Assembly (NCBI GenBank): GCA_036641395.1
Contig: JAVWEY010000007.1
Coordinates: forward strand, 1-43,392
Reading direction: 5' to 3'
From: JAVXTH01 sp036641395
GTDB taxonomy: Bacteria > Bacillota_I > Bacilli_A > Erysipelotrichales > Erysipelotrichaceae
DNA length: 43,392 nt
Shown here: one piece after another, positions 25,408-34,493 of the stretch
How positions within the stretch are numbered: position 1 is the first letter of the stretch
Layout: each line of letters starts with the position of its first letter
Translations under genes and position numbers: made by a program
Notes under the pieces: model-generated
The model's database searches: none
What the model was told of the DNA's origin: nothing
The model's input: the letters and a program-made list of their open reading frames with translations, nothing else

Positions 25408-25965
25408 ATGATAATTTCAAACGATTTAAAATCTGGAATGACAATTCAACAAGACAATGAAATTTTTGTTGTTTTGGAGGCTTCTCATAACAAAACAGCA
25501 ATGCGTCAAATGATCGTCAAAGCTAAAGTTAAAAATCTTCGTAGTGGTTCTATTGTTGATTTAACTTTTACTGGTGGAGATAAAGTAGAACCAGCACATA
25601 TTGATAAGCGTGAAATGCAGTTCCTTTATGATGAAGGAGATGCGTTAGTGTTTATGGATAATGAGACTTATGATCAATTAGAGATTCAAAAGAGTAATTT
25701 AGGAAATGAATTATTCTATATGAAACCAAATGATACAGTAAATATTTCAATGTTTGAAGGGGAAGTATTAGGTATTATTTTACCAGATAAAGTAACTCTA
25801 CAGATTGTTGAATGTGAAATTGGGGTTAAGGGAGATACGGCTACTAGTGCATCAAAACTTGCGAAACTAGAAACTGGTTTAGAAGTACGTGTTCCTTTAT
25901 TTATTAACCAAGATGAAATGATTGTTATTTCTACATCAGATGGAAAATATTCAGGAAGAGCTTAA
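25408..25965 (+). CDS. efp: Translation elongation factor P, atypical loop
   Basis: Relieves ribosome stalling at polyproline. The 185-residue protein has the KOW-like N domain and two OB domains, ending in the family pattern VISTSDGKYSGRA. An ungapped alignment with Bacillus EF-P from memory puts H27-N-K-T-A-M32-R-Q-M where HVKPGKGAA is usual. Thus the lysine that is normally modified (K32) is Met and the PGKG loop is lost. I remember a similar NKTAMRQ loop in Mollicutes EF-P, so it is probably a lineage variant. A GGTGAT site precedes the ATG. Confidence 0.95.
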   Translation: MIISNDLKSGMTIQQDNEIFVVLEASHNKTAMRQMIVKAKVKNLRSGSIVDLTFTGGDKVEPAHIDKREMQFLYDEGDALVFMDNETYDQLEIQKSNLGNELFYMKPNDTVNISMFEGEVLGIILPDKVTLQIVECEIGVKGDTATSASKLAKLETGLEVRVPLFINQDEMIVISTSDGKYSGRA

Positions 25966-25974
25966 CCATTAATT

Positions 25975-26006
25975 GACATTAAATTTATATTTGATGTCTT
26001 TTTTTT
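25975..26006 (+). terminator. Terminator after efp
   Basis: GACATTAAAT (25975-25984), loop TTAT, ATTTGATGTC (25989-25998) with one T-G pair, then eight T. Confidence 0.88.
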
Positions 26007-26099
26007 ATATAAAAACTAAATAAATAATCTAATTATCAGGTTATTGTTAATAAAAGTTTCTTTTCAACTACATTTACGATACCATTACGATGATAAATT

Positions 26100-26108
26100 T
26101 GGTATAAT
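26100..26108 (+). promoter_or_regulatory. Extended -10 promoter of the tail-anchored protein-cmk-der unit
   Basis: TGGTATAAT is an extended -10; the -35 is weak. It starts a leader of about 20 nt with a perfect AAGGAGG (26119-26125). Confidence 0.6.
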
Positions 26109-26133
26109 AGATAAGGTTAAGGAGGCTTTTTTT

Positions 26134-26955
26134 ATGGAAAAACTATCAAGAGTAAAAAAATATGAAGACTTGCGTAAAAATATTGAAACTCAACATGGTG
26201 ACGATGTTACTGGAAATAAGTTAACTCCTTTCGCAAATCGATTAAATGAAATTAATCCAACTTTATTTAAAAAAGTAGCGGTTACGGACGATGTCGATTA
26301 TGTCCCTGAAAGAGAACGTCGTGAAGTATATACTGAAGCAGAAGTAGAAGCACCAGTTTCTAGTTTTAATAATGAATATATGGATGATTTCATTAATGAA
26401 GTTCGTGAATATAATATTAAAAAAGGAACCCGTGAGGATATGGATACTCAGATTGATATCTTACATCAATTGAATAATGTTAACCGTGAAAAACGCTCTC
26501 ATTATGTCGAAGATATTCATGAAGAAAAAGGTGATACCATTTCCTTAACTCAAAATGATATTGCTAGTCAAATTCAAGCATTATTAAAAGATGTAGATGA
26601 AGAAAAAGATCAACCAGAGAATGAACACTCTTTTGTAGTAGAAACACCTGTTGATGTCATTAAGGAAGATATAAAACCTATTTTACATAATATTAAAGAA
26701 GAAAGTGTTGCGATTAGTAATGCAAGTAATAATGAAGTGCTAGAAGTAAAAGCAATTCATTCACAATTAGTTGAAGAGACACAACAATTAAGAGTTCAAA
26801 TGGGAGAATATGAAGGAGAAATAAATGATTTAAATGATGGTTTAGACCATACGAATAAAACTTTAAATTTAATTCTTTTCTTATTAATATTTTCTTTAAT
26901 TGTTGTGATTGGTGTTATTATCTTTTATGTCTTAAAAACAGGAGGCATTTTCTAA
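26134..26955 (+). CDS. Unrecognised tail-anchored membrane protein
   Basis: A 273-residue protein I do not recognise. It begins with a basic amphipathic segment (LSRVKKYEDLRKNI, 4-17), continues as a highly charged, glutamate-rich and probably partly disordered region, has a predicted coiled coil near 195-245 (EVKAIHSQLVEETQQLRVQ), and ends with one membrane helix (about 246-267) and a six-residue tail. This predicts N-terminus-in tail anchoring. AAGGAGG precedes the ATG at 26134; an in-frame start at 26044 lies upstream of the promoter. Its stop shares a base with the cmk ATG. The architecture recalls division or cytoskeletal scaffolds, but that is only analogy. Confidence 0.85.
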   Translation: MEKLSRVKKYEDLRKNIETQHGDDVTGNKLTPFANRLNEINPTLFKKVAVTDDVDYVPERERREVYTEAEVEAPVSSFNNEYMDDFINEVREYNIKKGTREDMDTQIDILHQLNNVNREKRSHYVEDIHEEKGDTISLTQNDIASQIQALLKDVDEEKDQPENEHSFVVETPVDVIKEDIKPILHNIKEESVAISNASNNEVLEVKAIHSQLVEETQQLRVQMGEYEGEINDLNDGLDHTNKTLNLILFLLIFSLIVVIGVIIFYVLKTGGIF

Positions 26956-27614
26956 TGAGCATTAATATCGCTATTGATGGTCCAAGTGCTGCTGGTAAAA
27001 GTACAATTGCAAAATGTATTGCGAAAATGCTTAACTATAAACATCTTGATACTGGAGCAATGTATCGATGTGTTGGTTTACAAGCAATCAAAACAAATAC
27101 TTCCTTTAACGATGAAGAAAAACTGTGTCAAATGATTGATCAAATGAAAATTGATTTTGGTGAAGATAACAGCGTTTTTATTAATCGTGAAGATGTTAGT
27201 AAGGCAATTCGAGAAAATGATATATCAATGGCAGCAAGTATTTGTAGTGCTCATCCTTTAGTTCGTATTCGGCTTGTTGCGATGCAGAAAGAAATCGCAA
27301 AAGTAGGTGGTTACATTCTAGATGGAAGAGATATTGGGACTGTTGTTTTACCAAATGCAGAATTAAAGATTTATATGGTAGCAACTGTAGAAGCGCGGGC
27401 AAAACGTCGTTTCCTTGAATACAAAAACAAGGGAATCGAAATGGATTACAAGAAAATATATGAAGATATTGAACAACGCGATGATCAAGATATGCATCGC
27501 GAAGCTTCACCGCTAAAAAAGAGTGAAGATGCAATAGAAATAGATACTTCTAATATGAGTATTCAAGAAGTTTGTGATTATGTTGTTTCGCTGCTTCAAG
27601 ATTTAAATGTTTAA
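26955..27614 (+). CDS. cmk: Cytidylate kinase
   Basis: Phosphorylates CMP and dCMP to the diphosphates. The 219-residue protein has P-loop GPSAAGKST (9-17), LDTGAMYR, the CMP-binding DGRDIGT segment and the LID arginines. It overlaps the preceding gene by one base. rpsA, which lies downstream of cmk in Bacillus, is absent; der follows directly. Confidence 0.97.
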   Translation: MSINIAIDGPSAAGKSTIAKCIAKMLNYKHLDTGAMYRCVGLQAIKTNTSFNDEEKLCQMIDQMKIDFGEDNSVFINREDVSKAIRENDISMAASICSAHPLVRIRLVAMQKEIAKVGGYILDGRDIGTVVLPNAELKIYMVATVEARAKRRFLEYKNKGIEMDYKKIYEDIEQRDDQDMHREASPLKKSEDAIEIDTSNMSIQEVCDYVVSLLQDLNV

Positions 27615-27627
27615 CTAAGGAGGCAGT

Positions 27628-28935
27628 ATGATAGATGGAATTGTGGCGATTGTAGGTCGCCCAAATGTTGGTAAATCAACCATATTTAACCGTATGATTG
27701 GTGAAAGAGTTAGTATTGTAGAAGATTCACCTGGAGTTACAAGGGATCGAATTTATGGAAAAGGTGATTGGTTAACAAAAGAATATCGACTTATTGATAC
27801 TGGTGGAATTCAATTAAATGATCAACCCTTTAGTGAAGAAATTAGAATGCAGGTTGATATTGCAGTTGAAGAGGCTGATGTTATCGTTTTTATTGTTAGT
27901 GGAAAAGATGGCTTAACACAAGATGACAATGAAATCGCAAGAATGTTGCAACGTTCACACAAACCAATTGTTTTAGCCGTTAATAAAATTGATGATATTG
28001 ATAAAAAAGATGCAATTTATGAATTCTATGCACTCGGTCTTGGTGAACCAATTGCCGTCAGTGGTGTTCATGGAATTGGTATTGGTGATGTATTAGATTT
28101 AATGATTGCAGCTTTTCCCACAAAGAAAAAAAATGATTATGATGGAATGACAAAGTTTAGTGTAATTGGTCGACCAAATGTCGGGAAATCATCTTTAGTT
28201 AATGCCATTTTAAATCAAGAAAGAGTTATCGTAAGTTCAATTGAAGGTACAACTCGTGATGCAATTGATACACCATTTAAACAAGATGGAAAAGAATATG
28301 TAGTAATTGATACCGCAGGTATTCGAAAACGCGGTAAGGTATATGAGAATATTGAAAAATATTCAGTCTTACGGGCAATGAGTGCGATTGAGCGCTCTGA
28401 TGTAGTTTTAGTTGTAATCGATGGTGAAAAAGGCATTCGCGATCAAGATAAACATGTTGCAGGTTATGCACATGAAGCTGGAAAAGGCGTTATTATTGTT
28501 TACAATAAATGGGATACGGTTGAAAAAGATCAAGAAACAATGCATATTATTGAAAAAGAAATTCGCAAAGAATTTATTTATTTAAATTATGCACCAATTA
28601 GTTTTGTATCGGCACTTACAAGACAAAGAGTTAATACTTTAATTCCGTTAATTGAAGCAGTTCATGATTCATCTTTATTAAGAATCTCAACAAGTGTATT
28701 AAATGAAGTAGTATTAGATGCACAATTAATGACACCACCTCCTGCTCATAATGGGAAAAAATTAAAGATTTATTATGTATCTCAAGTAGCAGTAGCACCA
28801 CCGACTTTTGTTTTATTTGTAAATGATCCATCTTTATTACACTTTAGTTACAAGCGTTTTATTGAAAATACATTACGTGATTCATTTGGTTTTGTTGGTA
28901 CAACGCTTAGAATATTAGCACGTGAAAGAAAGTAG
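27628..28935 (+). CDS. der: Ribosome-assembly GTPase Der (EngA)
   Basis: Tandem GTPase for 50S subunit maturation. The 435-residue protein has two G domains, with GRPNVGKST (10-18) and GRPNVGKSS (about 180-188), two DT(G/A)GI switches, two NK(I/W)D motifs and a C-terminal KH-like domain. AAGGAGG lies before the ATG, 13 nt after cmk. Confidence 0.98.
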   Translation: MIDGIVAIVGRPNVGKSTIFNRMIGERVSIVEDSPGVTRDRIYGKGDWLTKEYRLIDTGGIQLNDQPFSEEIRMQVDIAVEEADVIVFIVSGKDGLTQDDNEIARMLQRSHKPIVLAVNKIDDIDKKDAIYEFYALGLGEPIAVSGVHGIGIGDVLDLMIAAFPTKKKNDYDGMTKFSVIGRPNVGKSSLVNAILNQERVIVSSIEGTTRDAIDTPFKQDGKEYVVIDTAGIRKRGKVYENIEKYSVLRAMSAIERSDVVLVVIDGEKGIRDQDKHVAGYAHEAGKGVIIVYNKWDTVEKDQETMHIIEKEIRKEFIYLNYAPISFVSALTRQRVNTLIPLIEAVHDSSLLRISTSVLNEVVLDAQLMTPPPAHNGKKLKIYYVSQVAVAPPTFVLFVNDPSLLHFSYKRFIENTLRDSFGFVGTTLRILARERK

Positions 28936-28946
28936 AGGATAAATAA

Positions 28947-29948
28947 ATGAAAGCTGTTGTTATTGGTAGTGGTAGTTGGGGAACCGGTTTATCTCAAGTA
29001 TTAGCAGATAACAAAGTAGATATAACTGTTTGGGGTCAGGATGCTGGTGAAATTAATGATATCAAAGATAATCATCGCAATGAAAAATTCTTTCCAGGAG
29101 TAGAATTAAACCCTTTAATTAAAGCAACTTTAGATGTAAGTGTGGTAAAGGATGCAGATGTAATTATTTTATCCGTTCCAACTATTGCAATTGAAAATGT
29201 TTGTCAAAAGATTCGTGAGCACATTACTAAAAAAATAATTATTGTAAATACTAGTAAAGGATTTCATCCAGAAACAAATGAGCGTATGTCATGCGTTATT
29301 CGTGAAAACATTCCTAGTAATATCTTAAGCAGTGTTGTTTCTTTAATTGGACCAAGCCATGCTGAAGAAGTTGTGATTAGAATGCTTACGACCATTTGTG
29401 CTGTATCTCAAAATCAACATGATGCGAAAATCATTCAACACTTATTCTCAAATTCTTATTTAAGAGTTTATCGTGGTGATGATGAAATTGGTAGTGAAAT
29501 TGGCGTTGCAATTAAAAATGCAATTGCTGTTGCAAGTGGTGTTTTATCTGGTATCGGTTATGGTGATAATACAAAAGCAGCACTTATTACGCGCGGTTTG
29601 ACTGAAATGATTCGTTTTGGAACAGCGATGGGCGGTAAATTTGAAACTTTTATGGGACTTACAGGTATTGGTGATTTAATTGTTACTTGTACTAGTGTTC
29701 ATTCAAGAAACTTCCAAGCTGGATTTGAAATAGGAAAAGCAAATAGTGCAAAAGCATTTTGGGATAATAATACGAAGACCGTAGAAGGTGTTCGTACTGC
29801 AAAGGTAATTCATATTATCGCAAAGGAAAAGAATATTGATATGCCGATTATTGAAGAAATTTATAAAGTTCTATATGAAGGTAAAGAACCAATTGCTTCC
29901 GCAAATGATCTTATGAAAAGAGAATTAAAGCCGGAAATGAACATCTAG
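28947..29948 (+). CDS. gpsA: Glycerol-3-phosphate dehydrogenase [NAD(P)+]
   Basis: Makes sn-glycerol-3-phosphate for phospholipid synthesis. The 333-residue protein has the Rossmann motif GSGSWGTGL (7-15), the GPSHAEEV segment and the catalytic KNAIAVASGVLSGIGYGDNT region. It is the third core gene after cmk and der, with an 11-nt gap. Confidence 0.97.
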   Translation: MKAVVIGSGSWGTGLSQVLADNKVDITVWGQDAGEINDIKDNHRNEKFFPGVELNPLIKATLDVSVVKDADVIILSVPTIAIENVCQKIREHITKKIIIVNTSKGFHPETNERMSCVIRENIPSNILSSVVSLIGPSHAEEVVIRMLTTICAVSQNQHDAKIIQHLFSNSYLRVYRGDDEIGSEIGVAIKNAIAVASGVLSGIGYGDNTKAALITRGLTEMIRFGTAMGGKFETFMGLTGIGDLIVTCTSVHSRNFQAGFEIGKANSAKAFWDNNTKTVEGVRTAKVIHIIAKEKNIDMPIIEEIYKVLYEGKEPIASANDLMKRELKPEMNI

Positions 29949-29957
29949 ATATAAGCG

Positions 29958-29990
29958 AAAGAAGAGGACATTGTTTTCTTCTTTTTTCAT
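29958..29990 (+). terminator. Probable terminator after gpsA
   Basis: AAAGAAGA (29958-29965) and TCTTCTTT (29977-29984) form an 8-bp stem with an 11-nt loop and a following T run. It is AU-rich, so efficiency may be modest. Confidence 0.65.
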
Positions 29991-30020
29991 TTACGAATCA
30001 TAGATATTTAATCTATATCA

Positions 30021-30029
30021 TGTTATAAT
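30021..30029 (+). promoter_or_regulatory. Extended -10 promoter of prfC
   Basis: TGTTATAAT matches TGnTATAAT; no clear -35. The leader to the ATG at 30074 is about 38 nt. Confidence 0.6.
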
Positions 30030-30073
30030 GTAGAACGTCAACGCGTTAAATACGTAAGAAAGGATGTAATAAT

Positions 30074-31663
30074 ATGGATTTTCAAACAGAAATAAAACGC
30101 AGAAGAACATTTGCAATCATTTCACATCCAGATGCGGGGAAAACAACGTTAACGGAAAAACTTTTACTTTATGGAGGAGCTATTTTATCAGCTGGTTCTG
30201 TAAAGGGGAAAAAAGCAAGTAAACATGCAGTATCCGATTGGATGGAAATTGAAAAACAACGTGGAATTTCCGTTACCAGTAGTGTAATGCAGTTTCAATA
30301 TAATGACTTCTGTATTAATATTTTAGATACGCCAGGTCACCAAGACTTTAGTGAAGATACTTATCGAACATTAATGGCAGCTGATTCAGCTGTTATGGTA
30401 ATCGATGCTTCAAAGGGTGTAGAAACACAAACTAAGAAATTATTCAAAGTTTGTTTATTACGTAAAATACCAGTTTTTACTTTTATAAACAAAATGGATC
30501 GGGCAGCTATGGATCCTTTTAAACTACTTGAGCATATTGAATCAGAATTAGGAATTGTTACTTATGCAATGAATTGGCCAATTGGTTCAGGTAAGGATTT
30601 TAAGGGTGTTTATGAAAGAGATAATAAGCGTATTATAACTTTTAATGGCGGAAATCATGGCCAAAAAGAAGTAGGAATTATTGAAGGTGAATTAAACGAT
30701 AACAAATTTTCAACAATTCTAGGTAATGATTTTTATGAACAATTAAAAGATGAAGTAGAATTATTAGATGGTGCTAGTACTGAATTTGATGAAGAAGAAG
30801 TTCAACAAGGGATGTTAACCCCAGTTTTCTTTGGTTCAGCCCTTACTAATTTTGGTGTGCAACCTTTCTTAGAACACTTTCTTAAAATGACAAGTTCACC
30901 TCTTCCAAGAGAGGGAAGTGATGGCGTAATTGATCCATTTAAGGATGAATTTACTGCTTTTGTCTTTAAAATTCAAGCAAATATGAATAAAGCCCATCGT
31001 GATCGTATCGCTTTTATGAGAATCTGTTCTGGAAAGTATACGAAAGGGATGGAGGTTTATCATGTTGAGGGAAAAAGAAAATTAAAACTATCTCAACCGC
31101 AACAGTTTATGGCAGATAATCGTGAAATTGTAGAAGAAGCATTTGCTGGTGATGTAATTGGTGTATTTGATCCGGGAATATTTTCCATCGGTGATACTTT
31201 ATGTGATAGCAGCAACCAATTTAAATTTGCTAGCATTCCAACTTTTGCACCTGAACATTTTGCTCGAGTTCAACAAATTGACACGATGAAGCGAAAACAA
31301 TTCTTAAAAGGTATTACACAGATAGCGCAAGAGGGAGCTATTCAAGTGTTTCAAGAGCTTAATAATGGAATGGAAGAGATAATTGTAGGGGGCGTTGGTG
31401 TCTTACAGTTTGATGTATTAAAACAGCGCTTAAAGAGTGAGTATAATGTTGATATAAAACTTGATATATTACCATACCAAAGTGTTCGTTGGATTGGAAA
31501 TGAAGGGTTGGATCCTAATACTTTAAATCTTACTTCTGAATCTAAAAGAGTAAAAGATTTAAAGGATCGTTATTTAATTATCTTTGCGAATAATTGGGGA
31601 ATTAAATGGGCTTTGGAACAAAATAAAGGACTAATTCTCTCAGAAGTTGGAACGATTAAATAG
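30074..31663 (+). CDS. prfC: Peptide chain release factor 3
   Basis: Translational GTPase that recycles RF1 and RF2 after termination. The 529-residue protein has G1 SHPDAGKTT (17-25), DTPGHQDFS and NKMDR, and the RF3-type domain II and III. AAAGGATG lies before the ATG. In Bacillus gpsA leads on to spoIVA; here prfC and xpt stand between them. Confidence 0.97.
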   Translation: MDFQTEIKRRRTFAIISHPDAGKTTLTEKLLLYGGAILSAGSVKGKKASKHAVSDWMEIEKQRGISVTSSVMQFQYNDFCINILDTPGHQDFSEDTYRTLMAADSAVMVIDASKGVETQTKKLFKVCLLRKIPVFTFINKMDRAAMDPFKLLEHIESELGIVTYAMNWPIGSGKDFKGVYERDNKRIITFNGGNHGQKEVGIIEGELNDNKFSTILGNDFYEQLKDEVELLDGASTEFDEEEVQQGMLTPVFFGSALTNFGVQPFLEHFLKMTSSPLPREGSDGVIDPFKDEFTAFVFKIQANMNKAHRDRIAFMRICSGKYTKGMEVYHVEGKRKLKLSQPQQFMADNREIVEEAFAGDVIGVFDPGIFSIGDTLCDSSNQFKFASIPTFAPEHFARVQQIDTMKRKQFLKGITQIAQEGAIQVFQELNNGMEEIIVGGVGVLQFDVLKQRLKSEYNVDIKLDILPYQSVRWIGNEGLDPNTLNLTSESKRVKDLKDRYLIIFANNWGIKWALEQNKGLILSEVGTIK

Positions 31664-31670
31664 ATAAAAG

Positions 31671-31729
31671 AAAAAGACAAATATGAACGATAACCAGTAA
31701 TTGGGTTTACTTCTATATTGTCTTTTTTT
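31671..31729. terminator. Bidirectional terminator between prfC and xpt
   Basis: AAAAGACAA and TTGTCTTTT form the outer stem of a long hairpin with an inner AACC/GGTT pairing, followed by seven T on the plus strand (31723-31729) and a T-rich run on the minus strand. Confidence 0.75.
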
Positions 31730-31733
31730 ATAT

Positions 31734-32303
31734 CTATCGAAATGTCACTTCATTTTCATCGATTTTATCAATGATTGCAAGCGATTGATAAGGATAACCA
31801 TCGCTTCTAAGCAAATCTCCGCCTTTTTGAAAGCCTTTTTCAATGATGGAACAACAACCGCATATTGTTGCGTTTGCCTGTTCTACAAGCGATATTAAGC
31901 CTCTCATTGCTTCTCCATTCGCCATAAAGTCATCGACAATTAAAATACGGTCATTTTCATTTAAAAAACGTTTTGATATGGTTGCTTGATAACTAGTTTT
32001 CTTAGTATAACTAAAGACATTTGCTTGATAACATGTATCATCTTGATTCAGTGCTTTCTTCTTAGCGAATACGACTGGTATATTATCAAAATATTGAGCA
32101 GTAATAGCAGCAATCGCAATTCCACTTGCTTCAATTGTCACAATTTTATTTATATTTAATTCATGAAATCTTGTATATATTTCTTGGCCAATTGCTTGTA
32201 ACAAAGTAATATCTAATTGATGATTTAAAAAATTATCTACTTGGATAATATTACCATCTCGAATAATCGCATCTTGTCTAATCTTTTTCTTTAAACTTTC
32301 CAT
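31734..32303 (-). CDS. xpt: Xanthine phosphoribosyltransferase
   Basis: Purine-salvage enzyme converting xanthine and PRPP to XMP. The 189-residue protein has the PRPP loop ILIVDDFMANGEAM and the Xpt-typical start MESLKKKIRQDAIIRDGNII. GTAGGT lies before the ATG. A minus-strand TATAAA (near 32327-32322) is a candidate -10 and would leave too short a leader for the purine riboswitch that often controls xpt. Confidence 0.94.
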   Translation of the reverse strand: MESLKKKIRQDAIIRDGNIIQVDNFLNHQLDITLLQAIGQEIYTRFHELNINKIVTIEASGIAIAAITAQYFDNIPVVFAKKKALNQDDTCYQANVFSYTKKTSYQATISKRFLNENDRILIVDDFMANGEAMRGLISLVEQANATICGCCSIIEKGFQKGGDLLRSDGYPYQSLAIIDKIDENEVTFR

Positions 32304-32403
32304 TTTATTACCTACTTTCTTTTATAATGCTTATCATAAGAGAATTTCATAGAAAATTCAATCTTTTATGATTAATATAAATAATTATTGGTCTATTCCT
32401 TTT

Positions 32404-32411
32404 CATACTTT
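32404..32411 (+). promoter_or_regulatory. Candidate SigE-type -10 before spoIVA
   Basis: CATACTTT resembles the Bacillus SigE -10 (CATACAnT) and lies 34 nt before the spoIVA ATG. The -35 (near 32381-32389, ATAATTATT) is a weak match, so the call rests on the -10 and on SigE control of spoIVA in Bacillus. Confidence 0.4.
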
Positions 32412-32444
32412 CATAAATTAAGAGTGAATAAGGGAGGATATCAA

Positions 32445-33923
32445 ATGAACACCACTGATATTTTGAAAAATATAGCACAACGAACAGGTGGAGATATATA
32501 CTTAGGGATTGTGGGTCCAGTAAGAGTAGGTAAATCAACCTTCATTAAAGGTTTTATGGAAAAAGTTGTTATTCCAAATGTTGCGGATGAATATGAAAAA
32601 GCAAGAATGATTGACGAGTTACCACAGGCGGGTGTTGGCAAAACAATCATGACAACCGAACCAAAATTTGTTCCTGCAAATGCCGCAAACATTGAATTTG
32701 AAGATGGTTTTAAGGTGAATGTTCGACTTGTTGATTGTGTTGGTTATGTAATACCGGAGGCTAAGGGATACAAGGATGAAAATGGGATGCGAATGGTACG
32801 AACACCATGGTATGATGATCCAATTCCATTTAATGAAGCAGCAAAAACAGGTACCCAGAAAGTAATTCAAGATCATTCGACAATTGGCATCGTTATCACA
32901 ACTGATGGCTCCGTAACTGATTTATCGAGAGAGGCTTACATCGAAGCAGAAGCGGAAGTAATTGACGAATTAAAACGGATTGGGAAGCCATTTATTGTAA
33001 TTGTTAATACTGCAAATCCAACCAGCATTCAGGCAAAGGCAATTATTGATAAATTAAGTGAAAAATATGAAGTTCCAGTACTTGGTATTTCGGTTGCGAA
33101 TATGAGTGAAAATAATATTTATGATATTTTAAGAGAAGCATTGTATGAATTTCCGGTATCTCAAATTAATATTAATATGCCAGAATGGATTGCTGTTTTA
33201 AATGAAGATCATTGGATGAAAAAAAGTTTTAATGAAACAATACAAGAGAGTATGTCGAGTGTAGAACGCTTACGAGAAGTAGAAAATATTACAGAAGTAT
33301 TGAATACGAATGAATATATTGAGAGTAGTAATATCGCAACCATTGATACAGGAGCAGGAATTGTAAATGTTGATATTGTTGTGAAGATTGGTTTATATAA
33401 TGAAATATTAAAAGAAATCATTGGAATTGAAATCAATAATAAGGCAGAACTAGTATCGCTCATGCAAGACTATGCCAAAGCAAAAAAGGAATATGACGCT
33501 ATTTCATCTGCATTAAAGATGGTGAAACAAACAGGTTATGGTTTCGCAAGTGCTTCACTTCAAGATATTGAACTTTCTAAACCTGAAATTATTAAACAGG
33601 GAAATCGATATGGAGTAAAATTAAAAGCAATTGCACCTAGTATTCATATGATTAAAGTTGATGTTGAGAGTTGTTTTGAGCCAATTATCGGTAGTAAAGA
33701 ACAAAGTGAAGAACTAATTAATTATTTGTTACGTGATGCTGGAACAAATGATCAAAGCATATGGGATTCCGATATCTTCGGAAGAAAGCTATCGGATTTA
33801 ATTCGTGATGGCTTAAATGCCAAACTTTCAATGATACCAGAAGCTGCTAGAGTGCGTTTACAAGATATCCTAACAAAGCTTGTAAATAAAGGAAAAGGAA
33901 ATGTAATTGCAATCGTTTTATAA
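32445..33923 (+). CDS. spoIVA: Stage IV sporulation protein A (spore-coat ATPase)
   Basis: Cytoskeletal ATPase that polymerises on the forespore surface as the base of the coat. The 492-residue length is family-typical. The N terminus has Walker A GPVRVGKST (24-32), the GTPase-like core contains VRLVDCVGY and IVNTANPT, and the C-terminal region ends with VNKGKGNVIAIVL, the membrane-associating tail. GGGAGGAT precedes the ATG at 32445; an in-frame start at 32388 lies in the promoter. It precedes HU, as in Bacillus. Confidence 0.97.
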   Translation: MNTTDILKNIAQRTGGDIYLGIVGPVRVGKSTFIKGFMEKVVIPNVADEYEKARMIDELPQAGVGKTIMTTEPKFVPANAANIEFEDGFKVNVRLVDCVGYVIPEAKGYKDENGMRMVRTPWYDDPIPFNEAAKTGTQKVIQDHSTIGIVITTDGSVTDLSREAYIEAEAEVIDELKRIGKPFIVIVNTANPTSIQAKAIIDKLSEKYEVPVLGISVANMSENNIYDILREALYEFPVSQININMPEWIAVLNEDHWMKKSFNETIQESMSSVERLREVENITEVLNTNEYIESSNIATIDTGAGIVNVDIVVKIGLYNEILKEIIGIEINNKAELVSLMQDYAKAKKEYDAISSALKMVKQTGYGFASASLQDIELSKPEIIKQGNRYGVKLKAIAPSIHMIKVDVESCFEPIIGSKEQSEELINYLLRDAGTNDQSIWDSDIFGRKLSDLIRDGLNAKLSMIPEAARVRLQDILTKLVNKGKGNVIAIVL

Positions 33924-34050
33924 TACTTTAAATTTAAATAATGATGTAATTCATATTTATTAATTAAATACGAATCGAGGTCAAAGTAATAAAGAAACCA
34001 TTTATTTTAAGTAAAAATGCTAAATAATCAGTCTAACACTAATAAATATG

Positions 34051-34079
34051 TTGAAATATATGCTACACAATGTTATTAT
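34051..34079 (+). promoter_or_regulatory. Promoter of the HU gene
   Basis: TTGAAA (34051-34056), 17-nt spacer, TATTAT (34074-34079) with TGn before it. Confidence 0.75.
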
Positions 34080-34103
34080 ATACCTATGTTGGAGGTATTT
34101 AAT

Positions 34104-34388
34104 ATGACAGAAATTTTGAATAAAAAGGCTTTAGTAGATGTGTTAGCTGAAAAGCTTGAGATCACAAAAAAAGATGCAACATTAGCAGTTGAAACCGTAT
34201 TTGAAGAAATCACAAGTACTCTTGCAAAAGAAGGAAAAGTTGATATTTCTGGATTCGGAAAATTCGAAGTAAAACATCGTCCTGCTCGTCAAGGAATTAA
34301 CCCAGCTACAAAACAACCACTTTCAATTCCTGCAAGTAAGGCTCCTGGATTCAAAGCAGCAAAAGCATTAAAAGAAGCTGTTAAATAA
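34104..34388 (+). CDS. hup: DNA-binding protein HU
   Basis: Nucleoid-associated dimer that bends DNA. The 94-residue protein shows the HU fold: N-terminal helices (LNKKALVDVLAEKLEITKK), DISGFGKFEV, and the DNA-binding arm region (PARQGINPATKQPLSIPA). GGAGGT precedes the ATG at 34104; an in-frame start at 34017 is upstream of the promoter. Confidence 0.96.
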   Translation: MTEILNKKALVDVLAEKLEITKKDATLAVETVFEEITSTLAKEGKVDISGFGKFEVKHRPARQGINPATKQPLSIPASKAPGFKAAKALKEAVK

Positions 34389-34406
34389 GAATATCTTTAA
34401 ATAAGT

Positions 34407-34437
34407 AGCGTTTAGTAAATAAACGCTTCTTTTTTTA
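34407..34437 (+). terminator. Terminator after the HU gene
   Basis: AGCGTTTA (34407-34414), loop GTAAA, TAAACGCT (34420-34427), then a T-rich run of about ten bases. Confidence 0.92.
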
Positions 34438-34493
34438 TGAATTTAAAGGAATTATTAAAGAACTTCCATATCTAGTAGTAAGGGGGTTTTAAT

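Noticed and set aside
32304..32444. Purine riboswitch before xpt
   Set aside because: The region between the likely -10 and the start is too short and shows no aptamer-like three-way junction sequence.
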